Source: Hydrogenovibrio kuenenii DSM 12350
Lineage (GTDB): Bacteria > Pseudomonadota > Gammaproteobacteria > Thiomicrospirales > Thiomicrospiraceae
Direction of reading: 5' to 3'
DNA: 64,000 nt
Assembly: GCF_000526715.1 (NCBI RefSeq)
Contig: NZ_JAGP01000001.1
Span: forward strand, 1,178,001 to 1,242,000
Part shown: positions 50,368 through 59,301 of the stretch, one piece after another
Numbering within the stretch: the stretch's first letter is position 1
Layout: every line of letters begins with the position of its first letter
Notes under the pieces: generated by a model
Told to the model about the DNA's origin: nothing
Databases searched by the model: none
The model's input: only the letters and a program-made list of their open reading frames with translations
Program-made: the position numbers and the translations under genes

Positions 50368-51003
50368 CTAATTGTTTGAAAAACAACGTAATTGAGTATT
50401 ATGCATTTTTGTCAAAAACAGCAGTCCAATCACGCCACCGATTAAAGCAAACAACATATCTGTTTGCGTATCCCACTCATATCCCTGAGTACCAAGAAAA
50501 GCTTCAGCCCCCGTTTTCGAAATCATGGCTGCACTCCATTCTATCAATTCATAGCTGGCACTCAAAGCAAGAACAAAACAGATAATAAAAAAGTTCATCC
50601 AGGCACAACTCTTAAACACCTTTTTCCTTAATAACAATTCACGAGCAATCATAGCAGGAACCAACCCTTGTATAAAATGACCCGCCTTATCGTAATTATT
50701 TCTTGCTTGACTCAACCACTGCTCCATATCCGAAAACAAAGGAACTTCAGCATAGGTGTAATGTGCGCCAATCAATAGCACAGTACAGTGCAACAAGACC
50801 AACCAATAAACAAGTGAAGTCACCCCTATTTTAGAGCGATAATATAAGACCAAGGGGGCGCCAATCAGTGCAGGTAAGGCTTCCATCCACCAAGTAGGCC
50901 AATCTTTAGGCTCAGAAGCAGACCAAAACAACAACATCAAAAAGATACCTAACCACAAAGCTAGCTTATTTTTCTGAGACTTCAAGCTAGGATAACTGGA
51001 CAT
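50368..51003 (-). CDS. YjdF-like (DUF2238) inner membrane protein
   Basis: 211 aa membrane protein with about six helices. HYTYAEVPLF, NNYDKAGHFIQGLVPAMIA, ASYELIEW and the LGTQGYEWDTQTDM block are hallmarks of the DUF2238/YjdF family, function unknown. Its ATG overlaps the stop of the solute-binding protein gene by one base (TGATG), so the two are tightly coupled. Confidence 0.88.
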   Translation of the reverse strand: MSSYPSLKSQKNKLALWLGIFLMLLFWSASEPKDWPTWWMEALPALIGAPLVLYYRSKIGVTSLVYWLVLLHCTVLLIGAHYTYAEVPLFSDMEQWLSQARNNYDKAGHFIQGLVPAMIARELLLRKKVFKSCAWMNFFIICFVLALSASYELIEWSAAMISKTGAEAFLGTQGYEWDTQTDMLFALIGGVIGLLFLTKMHNTQLRCFSNN

Positions 51004-52553
51004 CAGATTGTCTTCTTAACCTTTAACAAGCCATCAAAACGACCATCAGAATAAAGTTGATACCCTTCTATACCTTTTCTCATCACAGCATATTGGTTTT
51101 CATACCACAAAGGCATAGCCGCTAGTGTAGTCTCTAAATGACGTTGTAACTGTCGATAAAGTTTTGCTTCTTCTGTCAATGACTGGGTTTTCCCTGCTTC
51201 ACGAATAAGAGCATCTGCTTCTGCATCACGATAACGTCCACGATTTGCACCTCTTGGCGGAATCGCATTCGAATCGAATACATATTGAAATATATCAGGG
51301 CTTTTAATTCCCACCCATGCCAAGCTATAGAGTTGGAAGCGCCCTTTTTTAATATCGCTATAAAAGGTTCCCCAATCATAACTTTGAATATCCAGCGCTA
51401 TACCAATCTTTTTCAACTCTGCTTGATAGATGGTCGCCAGACGAATACGCGTTGGATCAGACGATGTTTTATAGCTCAGTTGAATTTCACCCTTTTCATT
51501 CAAATAAGGCTTAATCAAATCTGTTTGTTTTCTTAATTCATTCAATAAAGCACGTGATTTATCTGGATCATAATCAAAACCATTTAAATCTGGCACACCG
51601 CACCAATGCTCTGGCACCAACAATCCACCCGCTAAACGCGCTTCACCCGCAAACAAAGTCTTAATAATCGATGGACGATTAATGCCATGTGCTAATGCCT
51701 GCCTCATTTCTAACCGAGACAACAAGGGATCTTCGAAGTTAAAGCCAATATAGGCAAAGCTGGTACCGAAGTGAGACTCAACAACAAGGTCATCTCTGTG
51801 ATGACAATAGTTCAGCAACTCCGGTGATAGATCGTTTTGAATAACATCCAACTCACCTTTTCGAAGCTTTAATACGCGAACCGTTGCATCCTTAACCGGT
51901 ATAAACTCTAAAGTTGTTTTATCTGGACGTTGCAACACCAATCTCTGTTCATCCATAGAGATAAAGCTGCAGGCGCCACACCCAATGGGTTCAGACAAAA
52001 AAGAGTTCTTTTGATCAATCAAGTCCTTAGGCAAAATACCAATCACCAAACGACCAACAAATAACGTATCAGGATGCGCCAAATAAAAATCAAATTGTGC
52101 ATCGTTAATGGCTTTGACAGAAATGATATGCTTTAAAGATCCCCTTAAAGGAGACCCTTCTTTGGGATCCAAAATAGAATTGAATGTTGCCACTACATCA
52201 TCTGCATCCAATTGTTTACCATGATGGAATTGAGGGCGTTCTTGAAGGGTAAAACGATACTGAGTCGGCGACAGCTTCTCCCAAGAAGCTAAGTCAGGAA
52301 CGGGCTCAAAGGATTCGTTGAAATCTATTAGTTGACGATAAATTAAACGATTAAGACGGCTAGATAACGCATCAGTTGCCTGTCTAGGGTCGAGAACACG
52401 CGTTCGAGAAGTGACACCAACCAAAATTTGATTCGCATTCGCCTGCGTTTTGCAGCCGGACAACAAGCTTACCGCAGGCAACAACGTAAAGCCCGTCAGC
52501 CCAACTGAAGACCGTTTAAAAAAAGTTCGCCTATCCATCGCCTGCAACTTCAT
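51003..52553 (-). CDS. Family 5 extracellular solute-binding lipoprotein (peptide/nickel type)
   Basis: 516 aa. A twin-arginine motif RRTFFKR (8-14) followed by a hydrophobic stretch and lipobox LSGC (31-34) indicates Tat export and lipidation at Cys34. The mature part is a DppA/OppA-like binding protein (LAHGINRPSIIKTLFAGEA, DYDPDKSRALL). ATG 52553 is preferred to TTG 52562 by spacing from AAGAG. Head of a run with yjdF-like, ykuD, dppB and dppC genes; the ligand is probably a peptide, perhaps a murein peptide. Confidence 0.92.
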   Translation of the reverse strand: MKLQAMDRRTFFKRSSVGLTGFTLLPAVSLLSGCKTQANANQILVGVTSRTRVLDPRQATDALSSRLNRLIYRQLIDFNESFEPVPDLASWEKLSPTQYRFTLQERPQFHHGKQLDADDVVATFNSILDPKEGSPLRGSLKHIISVKAINDAQFDFYLAHPDTLFVGRLVIGILPKDLIDQKNSFLSEPIGCGACSFISMDEQRLVLQRPDKTTLEFIPVKDATVRVLKLRKGELDVIQNDLSPELLNYCHHRDDLVVESHFGTSFAYIGFNFEDPLLSRLEMRQALAHGINRPSIIKTLFAGEARLAGGLLVPEHWCGVPDLNGFDYDPDKSRALLNELRKQTDLIKPYLNEKGEIQLSYKTSSDPTRIRLATIYQAELKKIGIALDIQSYDWGTFYSDIKKGRFQLYSLAWVGIKSPDIFQYVFDSNAIPPRGANRGRYRDAEADALIREAGKTQSLTEEAKLYRQLQRHLETTLAAMPLWYENQYAVMRKGIEGYQLYSDGRFDGLLKVKKTI

Positions 52554-52584
52554 AAAAAGCAACTCTTGCAGGTTAATAAATCCA

Positions 52585-54006
52585 TTATTGCTTCTTATAC
52601 TCGTCAGGTACTACAGGCGCATTTGCATCATCTACAGGGTCAGACAAAATACTGTCGTATTTTTGCAGGTTATCCGCATTCAAGGTTCCGACAGCTGCAT
52701 CCAGTTTTAATCGGCTTAGGACAACATTTTGTAATGACTGCGCCAAGTTTCGTCTTGCTTGAAATTTATTGGTACGTGCAGTTAACACTTCCAGCAAATC
52801 TTTTAGCCCGACTTTATAGCCTTCTTCTGCTGCCTCAAGGAATGCATCGTTAGATTGAACTGCAGCTCGGTTAGCTGCAACCAACTCAACCCCTCTTTCG
52901 ACATTGCGCACTTGCACTCGAGCGTTTAGTTTTGCACTTTCTTTTGCATCTCTCACGCCAATTTCAGCCGCTTCATAATTTGATCTAGCTTGTGCCACGA
53001 GTGCAGTAGTTCCGCCACCAGAATACAAAGGAAGTGACGCAACAATACTGGCACTTAGGTTGTCCGGATATTTTGAGCTGTATGAATACGGGTTAGATGG
53101 TGAGCTTTTGGTATGCGCATATTGTGCCTGCAAACTCACATTAAACCAGTTACCTGATTTCTGAACTTGGACTTCTTCATTAGCAACATTTGCTTGCTCT
53201 TCTGCTTGTAAGACCGTTAAGTTACTATCCTGAGCTTCTTGTTCATAAGTAGCAATATTCAGCTTTGGTTGCGGCAATTTCACGTTTAACGCAATCACTT
53301 TTAACTCTTTAACCGTTTTTCCCGTCAACTTAGTTAACTCTTCATAAGCCACATCAAGGTTATTTTCGGCAGAAATACGATCAGACTTCGATAAGTCATA
53401 GCTCGACTTAGCTTGCAGCACATCCGTTTTGCTTGCCAAGCCAACCTCAGCAGAGGCTTTGGCTCGATCCCATTGTGTTTTATTCGCTTTCTCTTTTGCT
53501 TTCGCTAGCTTCACGTCTTCTTGTGCTAGCAACACTTTGAAATAAGCATCAGCAACACGAACAATAATGTCTTGCTGTGCACTTTTTATCGTGTACTCAG
53601 CTTTTTTCAAAGTGTATTTTGCTTGGCTGTATTTCGCCCAAGAATCATGCTTATAAAGAGACTGTTTAAGGGTAATATCTCCGCTTGTCGTACTGATAGG
53701 GCCCACCGCATTCTCATTCAGGTAACTGTCCGAATAAGATGCATTAGCTGATACTTGAGGTAATAAAGAAGCTCTAGCAATTTTGACCGACTGCTGACTG
53801 GCTTGATAAGTTGCCTGCGCTTGCGCCAAGGTTGCATCATGAGCAACAGCCATTTGATAAATGTCGAAAAGACTATAGGCTGCATTTACCTGAAATGAAG
53901 TTAAGGTTGTCCCAGCCATTAGACCAGACACTATCAATGACAACGCAGACTTCTTGAACCCACTTTTGCCCGTAAGACTTGCCTTATTCAAAACTGTTTT
54001 TTTCAT
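52585..54006 (-). CDS. tolC: TolC-family outer membrane efflux protein
   Basis: 473 aa with a long signal region (cleavage near VNA-AYSLFD at about 41). AYSLFDIYQMAVAHDATLAQAQA opens the TolC repeat, with two outer-membrane-factor domains of long coiled helices. It forms a trimeric outlet for RND or ABC pumps and type I secretion. ATG 54006 has GGAG 5 bases upstream. It overlaps the CYTH gene by 23 bases; no pump gene is adjacent. Confidence 0.93.
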   Translation of the reverse strand: MKKTVLNKASLTGKSGFKKSALSLIVSGLMAGTTLTSFQVNAAYSLFDIYQMAVAHDATLAQAQATYQASQQSVKIARASLLPQVSANASYSDSYLNENAVGPISTTSGDITLKQSLYKHDSWAKYSQAKYTLKKAEYTIKSAQQDIIVRVADAYFKVLLAQEDVKLAKAKEKANKTQWDRAKASAEVGLASKTDVLQAKSSYDLSKSDRISAENNLDVAYEELTKLTGKTVKELKVIALNVKLPQPKLNIATYEQEAQDSNLTVLQAEEQANVANEEVQVQKSGNWFNVSLQAQYAHTKSSPSNPYSYSSKYPDNLSASIVASLPLYSGGGTTALVAQARSNYEAAEIGVRDAKESAKLNARVQVRNVERGVELVAANRAAVQSNDAFLEAAEEGYKVGLKDLLEVLTARTNKFQARRNLAQSLQNVVLSRLKLDAAVGTLNADNLQKYDSILSDPVDDANAPVVPDEYKKQ

Positions 54007-54490
54007 CTTCACTCCAGGTTGTGTATGGCTTTTGAGTCAGGCTGATATTGTAATAACGAACAATGTTCGTCACTTCATGCCCAATCCATTCTGGTAATTC
54101 CGGCAAGTCATCTTCACTGACCAATTCCACTTCAGCAACGATTAATCCGTCATTATCCCCTAAAAATTCGTCAATTTCCCAAGTGTGCTGTCCAACATCG
54201 ACCAAATAACGCACCTTCTCAATTACAGGGCCTACAGCTAGTGTTTTCAGCATTTTTTCAGCATCATCAGCATCAACCGGATATTCATACTCATCTCGGC
54301 TAAGACCAATTTCCAGACTTTTGATATTGATTGTTGCTTCATCGCCTTCTAAGCGAATGCGAATCGAGCTTTTGCTACCAGGTTGTTGAATGTCGTTTAA
54401 ATAACCTTGAGCCATGTGCGTGCTTTTCTTCGCAAGCTGCTTCCAGTCATGATTTTTAACCAGAAACTTTCTTTCTATTTCTCTTGCCAT
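53984..54490 (-). CDS. CYTH-domain protein (inorganic triphosphatase-like)
   Basis: 168 aa single CYTH domain. The N-terminal EIERKFLV (4-11) is the ExExK signature, followed by the acidic and basic strands of the triphosphate tunnel (SIRIRLEGDEATINIKS, EIDEF, VAEVEL). Bacterial members hydrolyse tripolyphosphate or act as class IV adenylate cyclases. Without a CHAD domain, triphosphatase is the likelier guess. Confidence 0.9.
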   Translation of the reverse strand: MAREIERKFLVKNHDWKQLAKKSTHMAQGYLNDIQQPGSKSSIRIRLEGDEATINIKSLEIGLSRDEYEYPVDADDAEKMLKTLAVGPVIEKVRYLVDVGQHTWEIDEFLGDNDGLIVAEVELVSEDDLPELPEWIGHEVTNIVRYYNISLTQKPYTTWSEDEKNSFE

Positions 54491-54514
54491 CTTATTTTTT
54501 ATTCTTATATGTAA

Positions 54515-55444
54515 TTAGTTTTTAAGGTCAAACACACCTGTGGAAAGGTAACGGTCACCTCTATCGCAAACAATTGTCACTATCAGCGCATTATCCACTT
54601 CATTTGCTATTTGCAGTGCCGCAGCCATTGCCCCACCAGAAGATACGCCTGCAAAAATACCTTCTTCTTTGGCCATACGAATCATAGTGTCTTCCGCCAA
54701 TGACTGAGACATATCAATAGTACGATCAACACGAGAATCATCATAAATAGTCGGTAGATATTCTTTTGGCCAACGGCGAATACCTGGAATAGAAGAACCT
54801 TCTGTTGGCTGTACACCGACCACTTGGACATCAGGATTTTGTTCTTTCAAATACATTGATGTTCCCATGATGGTTCCAGTTGTCCCCATAGCACTGACAA
54901 AGTGTGTAATTTTACCTTCAGTATCGTGCCAAATTTCTGGGCCAGTAGTGAAATAGTGTGACAAAGGATTATCCGGGTTAGCAAATTGATCCAACACCAT
55001 GCCTTGCCCTTCTGTTTGCATTTTCTGCGCTAAATCACGAGCGCCTTCCATGCCCTCTTCTTTAGACACCAGAATCAACTCAGCGCCGTAAGCTGCCATA
55101 GAAGCCTTACGCTCCATCGACATATTGTCAGGCATAATCAACTTCATCTTATAGCCCAACATCGCAGCTACCATTGCTAGTGCAATTCCGGTATTTCCAC
55201 TGGTTGCTTCAATCAAAGTATCGCCAGGTTTGATTTCCCCGCGTAACTCAGCTTGCTTAATCATGTTCAAGGCAGGTCTATCTTTAACGGAGCCGGCAGG
55301 ATTATTGCCTTCAAGTTTCGCCAAAATCACACTATTGGTTTTAGGGTTAACCAAACGCTGAACTTTTATCAGAGGGGTATTTCCAACCACATCCATTAAG
55401 GTTTTCATAGAAGTACTGCTCTCAAATTCTGTTATCTCGGTCAT
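54515..55444 (-). CDS. cysM: Cysteine synthase B
   Basis: 309 aa fold-type II PLP enzyme. PLP Lys54 is in NPAGSVKDRPALNMI, the phosphate loop is SGNTGIALA, and the C-terminal block is GVSSGGAMAAAL. RRWPKEYLPTIYDDSRVD is typical of CysM rather than CysK, so thiosulfate as well as sulfide may be used. It abuts the prenyltransferase gene without a gap. Confidence 0.95.
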   Translation of the reverse strand: MTEITEFESSTSMKTLMDVVGNTPLIKVQRLVNPKTNSVILAKLEGNNPAGSVKDRPALNMIKQAELRGEIKPGDTLIEATSGNTGIALAMVAAMLGYKMKLIMPDNMSMERKASMAAYGAELILVSKEEGMEGARDLAQKMQTEGQGMVLDQFANPDNPLSHYFTTGPEIWHDTEGKITHFVSAMGTTGTIMGTSMYLKEQNPDVQVVGVQPTEGSSIPGIRRWPKEYLPTIYDDSRVDRTIDMSQSLAEDTMIRMAKEEGIFAGVSSGGAMAAALQIANEVDNALIVTIVCDRGDRYLSTGVFDLKN

Positions 55445-56419
55445 TCATATTAGCGACACATAAACGCCAACTGCAATCGCAATAGGCAGCAATATGGTTA
55501 CGCCAACATTCATAGCCATTACGGTATTAAGTTGATCTCTCCAAGTAGCTGAAACATTCGTCATTAGCTGCTCTTCAGATGAGTCGTTTTTTGTTGATAG
55601 CAGGTATTTTACCTTAAGCACAATAGGCGCAAACAACAATAGCAACAAAAAGCCGAGGCTCGCGGCCACTGGTAAAACACCAGTTGCGATCAATGCTGAC
55701 AGTACGACAAAAGTCAAAACACCCTGCAAAACAAATAATTTCAAACCAAAAGACACGCCGTATTGATGCCAAAGGTTAAATCGACCAATACGCTCATCAG
55801 CATCTTTATCAGGTAGCTGGTTAATCAATAGAAGATTATTTACCAATAAAAACGGTATTAAAGAAACGAAAGCCACTTGCCAGGAAAATTCTCCGAATAG
55901 CACATAGTAACCGCCCAACATAATCAATGGCCCAAAACCCAAGCCAGATGCAGCAAAGCATAACCAAGGAAAACGGGTTAACAAAGACGTATAGGTTAGG
56001 ATGACAAAAACGCCTAAAAGACCTATGGGAAGCAATCCCCAGCCTCTTAAGTAAATAAAATACACCCCTAAACTTATAATTAAACCTATTAAAGTATAGG
56101 CAATCGCAGCGACCCACTCTTGAGCACCCGCATCAGTCTGTAAAGCACCACTACCACCACTAAAGGGGGTTCTGTCGGTAAGGTCATCCAGACCTGATTG
56201 ATAGTCCTCGTATTCATTAAGCATGTTCACACTGATATGCGCAGCCAAAGCGCCAATAAACACCAAGACAAACAAACCAAATGAAAAATGAAAAATTCGC
56301 AAGCCCGCTTCCTGAACTGCTATAGCAAGAAGCAACAACATGATCGACAAGGTTAAAACCAAAAACGGTGGACGCATTGTCATAAAAACAGTTTTTAGCT
56401 TTAAAGACGTATCGTTCAT
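55445..56419 (-). CDS. UbiA-superfamily prenyltransferase (MenA-like)
   Basis: 324 aa polytopic membrane protein, eight to nine helices. The two Asp-rich motifs of the superfamily are NEYEDYQSGLD near 67 and NQLPDKDADERIGR near 200. It resembles the MenA branch more than UbiA. No other quinone genes are adjacent, and a sulfur-oxidising gammaproteobacterium may not make menaquinone, so the aromatic acceptor is unknown. Confidence 0.88.
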   Translation of the reverse strand: MNDTSLKLKTVFMTMRPPFLVLTLSIMLLLLAIAVQEAGLRIFHFSFGLFVLVFIGALAAHISVNMLNEYEDYQSGLDDLTDRTPFSGGSGALQTDAGAQEWVAAIAYTLIGLIISLGVYFIYLRGWGLLPIGLLGVFVILTYTSLLTRFPWLCFAASGLGFGPLIMLGGYYVLFGEFSWQVAFVSLIPFLLVNNLLLINQLPDKDADERIGRFNLWHQYGVSFGLKLFVLQGVLTFVVLSALIATGVLPVAASLGFLLLLLFAPIVLKVKYLLSTKNDSSEEQLMTNVSATWRDQLNTVMAMNVGVTILLPIAIAVGVYVSLI

Positions 56420-56430
56420 AGCGTTCTCGT

Positions 56431-57282
56431 TTACAAAGGTTTTGTTGTTAGCTTAAGGTAAGAATCCAAGCGATGATACCAGCCTGCCAACCATTTTTGT
56501 TCAATGTCACGCTGTTTTTGTGTCGGTGCATGCATGGCTCGACGCTTTAACAAATCCTTGGCGGTTGCAACAAACACCTCTAATCGTGAGTGCTTAGACA
56601 CCGAAGGCATTGCCATCAATACATCTAGCAACCCCCAGCCTTTGCCTTCATATTGTTCTTTAGAATTGTTACCTAAGCCTTTGAAATTAAAGTAATCAAG
56701 CAATGCATAGGTACTCACTTTATGCGCAGCCATTAACTCTACCGTTTCTTTCACTTTCCACTGATCTGTAATGGATAGCTTCGCTAATGCTTCGTTTAAC
56801 TTCAACTGAAATCTATGCAAAATAAACGCAGCTTGATCATCTTTGGTTTCCAATAACCAATGCCTAAGTGCTTTCATTTTGTTTGAGTTTTGTTCCTTTT
56901 CAAAGGATTCTCTGTTGACCCAAGGAGGCATCATCGGCTTTAAAGAACTAAGCCAATTCGGTGCAGGCACTGTCTTTGATACAAACTTCACCATTTGCGG
57001 AAAAGTTTGCTCATAAGGAACTTTAACGCCTTTTGGAATCCAAATAAAATGGCCGATACCAAAAGAAGGAAAGAGTTCTTTAGCATTCCAGAAAGTCAGG
57101 TTTTCAGGTTTATTTGCCGTTTCATTAAAAGTGATACGCTCTGCTATCCAATGCAGGTCTGCACCACTTAAATGAAACTGTATTTTTGGCGAGTCCGCCA
57201 GAGTTGCAATCGAAACACTCAACAAACTTAAGGCCAAGACCAACTGTTGAATGCCTTTTATCATTCCATTTAAATACTTCAT
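56431..57282 (-). CDS. Conserved periplasmic protein, unknown function
   Basis: 283 aa with signal peptide (about 1-29, ending LADS). Conserved-looking blocks: RITFNETANKPENLTFWN, FPSFGIGHFIWIPKG and FQLKLNEAL. I recall homologues in other proteobacteria with the same NE...WN...GIGHFIW pattern, all uncharacterised. The Glu, Trp and His of these blocks could be an active site, but no reaction is known. It lies between the prenyltransferase and a GST, 12 bases from each. Confidence 0.8.
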   Translation of the reverse strand: MKYLNGMIKGIQQLVLALSLLSVSIATLADSPKIQFHLSGADLHWIAERITFNETANKPENLTFWNAKELFPSFGIGHFIWIPKGVKVPYEQTFPQMVKFVSKTVPAPNWLSSLKPMMPPWVNRESFEKEQNSNKMKALRHWLLETKDDQAAFILHRFQLKLNEALAKLSITDQWKVKETVELMAAHKVSTYALLDYFNFKGLGNNSKEQYEGKGWGLLDVLMAMPSVSKHSRLEVFVATAKDLLKRRAMHAPTQKQRDIEQKWLAGWYHRLDSYLKLTTKPL

Positions 57283-57294
57283 ATAAACAATAAA

Positions 57295-57957
57295 TTAAGA
57301 GGCTAGCGAGGCTAAATAACCTTCCATTTTTTGCAGTGCGCCAGCGTAGAGTTGCGGCAACTCTTCTACGACAGACTCTTTCACACATGGCATTTCCAAT
57401 AAAGTATCCGCCCAACGTTTAATTTTTGGCAAACTGTCCAAGAAAGTCACGCCACAGAGTTTTTCAAAAATCTCTAATCGCATCAGCAAAGGCGCATAAG
57501 CCGCATCAATCAATGCAAACTCTTCACCATTGAAATAAGTACCCGAGGAATGAATCACTTCCAAGCGGGACAGCTTATCAATCAACCCGGCTTTAGCTTC
57601 TTCAAAAGCCTCTACACTCTTTGCTTGCATCATTTGCGGTACATACATCATCATCTCACCACCAAATGCAATCCAAGCACGGTTCTTAGCTTTAAGCAAA
57701 GGATCAGAAGGCATCAATGCTGGCGGCGTGATTTCATCCAAATACTCCTGAATCACGGACGACTCAAACAAGACTTCGCCATCCACTTTCAATATCGGCA
57801 CTTTGCCCAGCGGCGAAATCGTTTTGAACCAATCTGGTGGATCACTCAAGTCGATATAAGTTACATCAAACTCTACCTGCTTATAGTTCAAAATAATGAC
57901 CGCTCTCTGCACAAAAGGACACAGCTTAAAACTGATAAGTTCGAGTTTTTCCGGCAT
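57295..57957 (-). CDS. Glutathione S-transferase-like protein
   Basis: 220 aa: N-terminal thioredoxin fold with Cys13 in KLCPFVQRAV (omega/DHAR-like Cys active site), GKVPILKVDG cis-Pro, ESSVIQEYLDE glutathione site, then an all-helical domain. The Cys-type active site suggests thiol transfer or dehydroascorbate-type reduction rather than classical conjugation; SspA-like is less likely. Ribosome binding site AGAGGTGA precedes the ATG. Confidence 0.9.
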   Translation of the reverse strand: MPEKLELISFKLCPFVQRAVIILNYKQVEFDVTYIDLSDPPDWFKTISPLGKVPILKVDGEVLFESSVIQEYLDEITPPALMPSDPLLKAKNRAWIAFGGEMMMYVPQMMQAKSVEAFEEAKAGLIDKLSRLEVIHSSGTYFNGEEFALIDAAYAPLLMRLEIFEKLCGVTFLDSLPKIKRWADTLLEMPCVKESVVEELPQLYAGALQKMEGYLASLAS

Positions 57958-58031
57958 AGAAAATCACCTCTGGTTGGATTAGCAAATTTGAATTTGGCAT
58001 TAAAGGATAAATCAATACCAATGCTTTTGTC

Positions 58032-58059
58032 ATCATACAAAGAATAAAGGCGAGGTCAA
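58032..58059 (-). promoter_or_regulatory. Promoter for GST gene and downstream run
   Basis: On the minus strand TTGACC (58059-58054), 16 bases, TATGAT (58037-58032), about 75 bases before the GST ATG. It could drive the GST, unknown periplasmic, prenyltransferase, cysM, CYTH and tolC genes, which follow with gaps of at most 24 bases or overlaps. Confidence 0.65.
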
Positions 58060-58112
58060 CCGTTGCACGACTAGATTCATACAGATTTAAGAATCATTGA
58101 GGGATAGTTGAT

Positions 58113-58673
58113 TTACTTCAAATATTGATCTGGATGATCAAATAAATCACTACGTTGTTGTTTATTAAGCTTTCGAATCGTCACAACCTTGTAACCAAAG
58201 GCTTTATAGTCGTTCAACTGTGCCATGCCCGAAGCTGAAAAATTGACATACTCAGGGAAGTCTTCTTGCGTCAGTTTTTTCAACCCTGCAACAGCACCAC
58301 ACACATGCACACTCACACCTTCATCTTTAGCCAATTGATTAAACAGATTATGCAAATTCTTATTTTTTCTTGCCTCTTTTTTCTGCAAGGCAAACTCTTC
58401 TGCACCGTGGGTTACAACGGCAATAACAACCTTTGGGAACTTCTGTCGAATCAATTCAATTTGATTACGAACATAAGGCATATATTCCGACAAAGCGTTT
58501 TTATCAAGGGTTTCAATATCGAAGACCACACCATCAGGCTGCTCTTGCAAAGCAAGGATTTTGGCAACATCTGGCGCCACATTTGGCAAAGATTTATCCT
58601 GACCGTAAGTGTTAAACGAATAAAACATCAATATTAGGCCAAGCGCACTTACCAACCATGTAAAACGTCTCAT
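58113..58673 (-). CDS. Exported DsrE-family protein
   Basis: 186 aa from ATG 58673 (AGGAGG 5 bases before; a GTG codon upstream is less likely). Signal peptide about 1-25. The body shows the DsrE/DsrF-like pattern: VVIAVVTHGAEEFALQ, then a helix, and GVSVHVCGAVAGLKKL with the conserved Cys in VHVCG. DsrE-family proteins carry sulfur as persulfides; exported single-domain forms are common in sulfur bacteria but little studied. Confidence 0.82.
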   Translation of the reverse strand: MRRFTWLVSALGLILMFYSFNTYGQDKSLPNVAPDVAKILALQEQPDGVVFDIETLDKNALSEYMPYVRNQIELIRQKFPKVVIAVVTHGAEEFALQKKEARKNKNLHNLFNQLAKDEGVSVHVCGAVAGLKKLTQEDFPEYVNFSASGMAQLNDYKAFGYKVVTIRKLNKQQRSDLFDHPDQYLK

Positions 58674-58794
58674 CACAACCTCCTATTCAGCTCTGGAAAT
58701 CTTATTGATTTTATTAAATTTATTCTAAACCTATGGGGATTGCTAAGCGAATACATTAAGATAAACTTATGTATTCACAAATCGAGGATAAAGC

Positions 58795-59214
58795 ATGCCT
58801 AAACATATATTTACCTATGGCTCTTTAATGTATCCCGAAGTTTGGCAACAGCTTGTCAAAGGCAACTACGATTCTTGCCAGGCGAACTTGAGCGGCTATC
58901 ACAGAAAAAGCATTCACCAACAAGACTATCCTGCGGTTTTTCAAGATGAAATGTCCAAGAACAAACAAGTATTGGGCAGAGTCTATTTTGATGTTTCTCC
59001 AGATGACCAAGTCACTTTAGATACTTTTGAAGGCGAAGAATACGACCGCTTGACCGAACGACTTTTCATTCCTGATCTGGGCGAAATTGAAGTAGAAGTC
59101 TATGTCTTTAAACCTGACTACCTGCACCGTGTCACAGATGAGGATTGGGATGTAGAAGCATTTGAAGCAGAAGGTCTGCAACGCTTTTTAAATCAATACA
59201 AAGGCTTTCAATAA
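58795..59214 (+). CDS. Gamma-glutamylcyclotransferase-like (AIG2/GGCT) protein
   Basis: 139 aa. FTYGSLMYPEVW is the YGSL substrate loop, and FEGEEYDRL carries the catalytic Glu of the GGCT fold. These proteins cleave gamma-glutamyl dipeptides or gamma-glutamylamines; the substrate is not known. GAGGATA precedes the ATG, and TTGCTA-16-TAAACT (58740-58767) is a possible promoter. It converges on yfhL with the repeat-based terminator between. Confidence 0.88.
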   Translation: MPKHIFTYGSLMYPEVWQQLVKGNYDSCQANLSGYHRKSIHQQDYPAVFQDEMSKNKQVLGRVYFDVSPDDQVTLDTFEGEEYDRLTERLFIPDLGEIEVEVYVFKPDYLHRVTDEDWDVEAFEAEGLQRFLNQYKGFQ

Positions 59215-59232
59215 TCAAGCGCGAGAAATGAA

Positions 59233-59283
59233 AAAATCTGCCAGGCTGGGGTAAAACATAACGACCCCAGCCTGGCAGATTTT
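59233..59283. terminator. Inverted pair of CCAGGCTGGG repeats forming a bidirectional terminator (copies 6 and 7)
   Basis: AAAATCTGCCAGGCTGGGGT (59233-59252) and its exact reverse complement (59264-59283) give a perfect 20-bp stem with an 11-base loop. A runs on one side and T on the other make it a good terminator on both strands for the convergent GGCT and yfhL genes. The arms are the best matches to the dispersed repeat consensus. Confidence 0.92.
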
Positions 59284-59301
59284 CGATAGAAATAGCGAAC
59301 T

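Noticed and set aside
44160-56640. Near matches AGGCTGGGG at about 44164, 56036 and 56632 as further repeat copies
   Set aside because: They lack the CC before the core and the flanking A run, and each encodes a GWG peptide in a membrane or secreted protein, so codon use explains them.
57550-58047. 165-codon plus-strand frame
   Set aside because: Antisense to the GST gene and its promoter region; composition does not look like protein.
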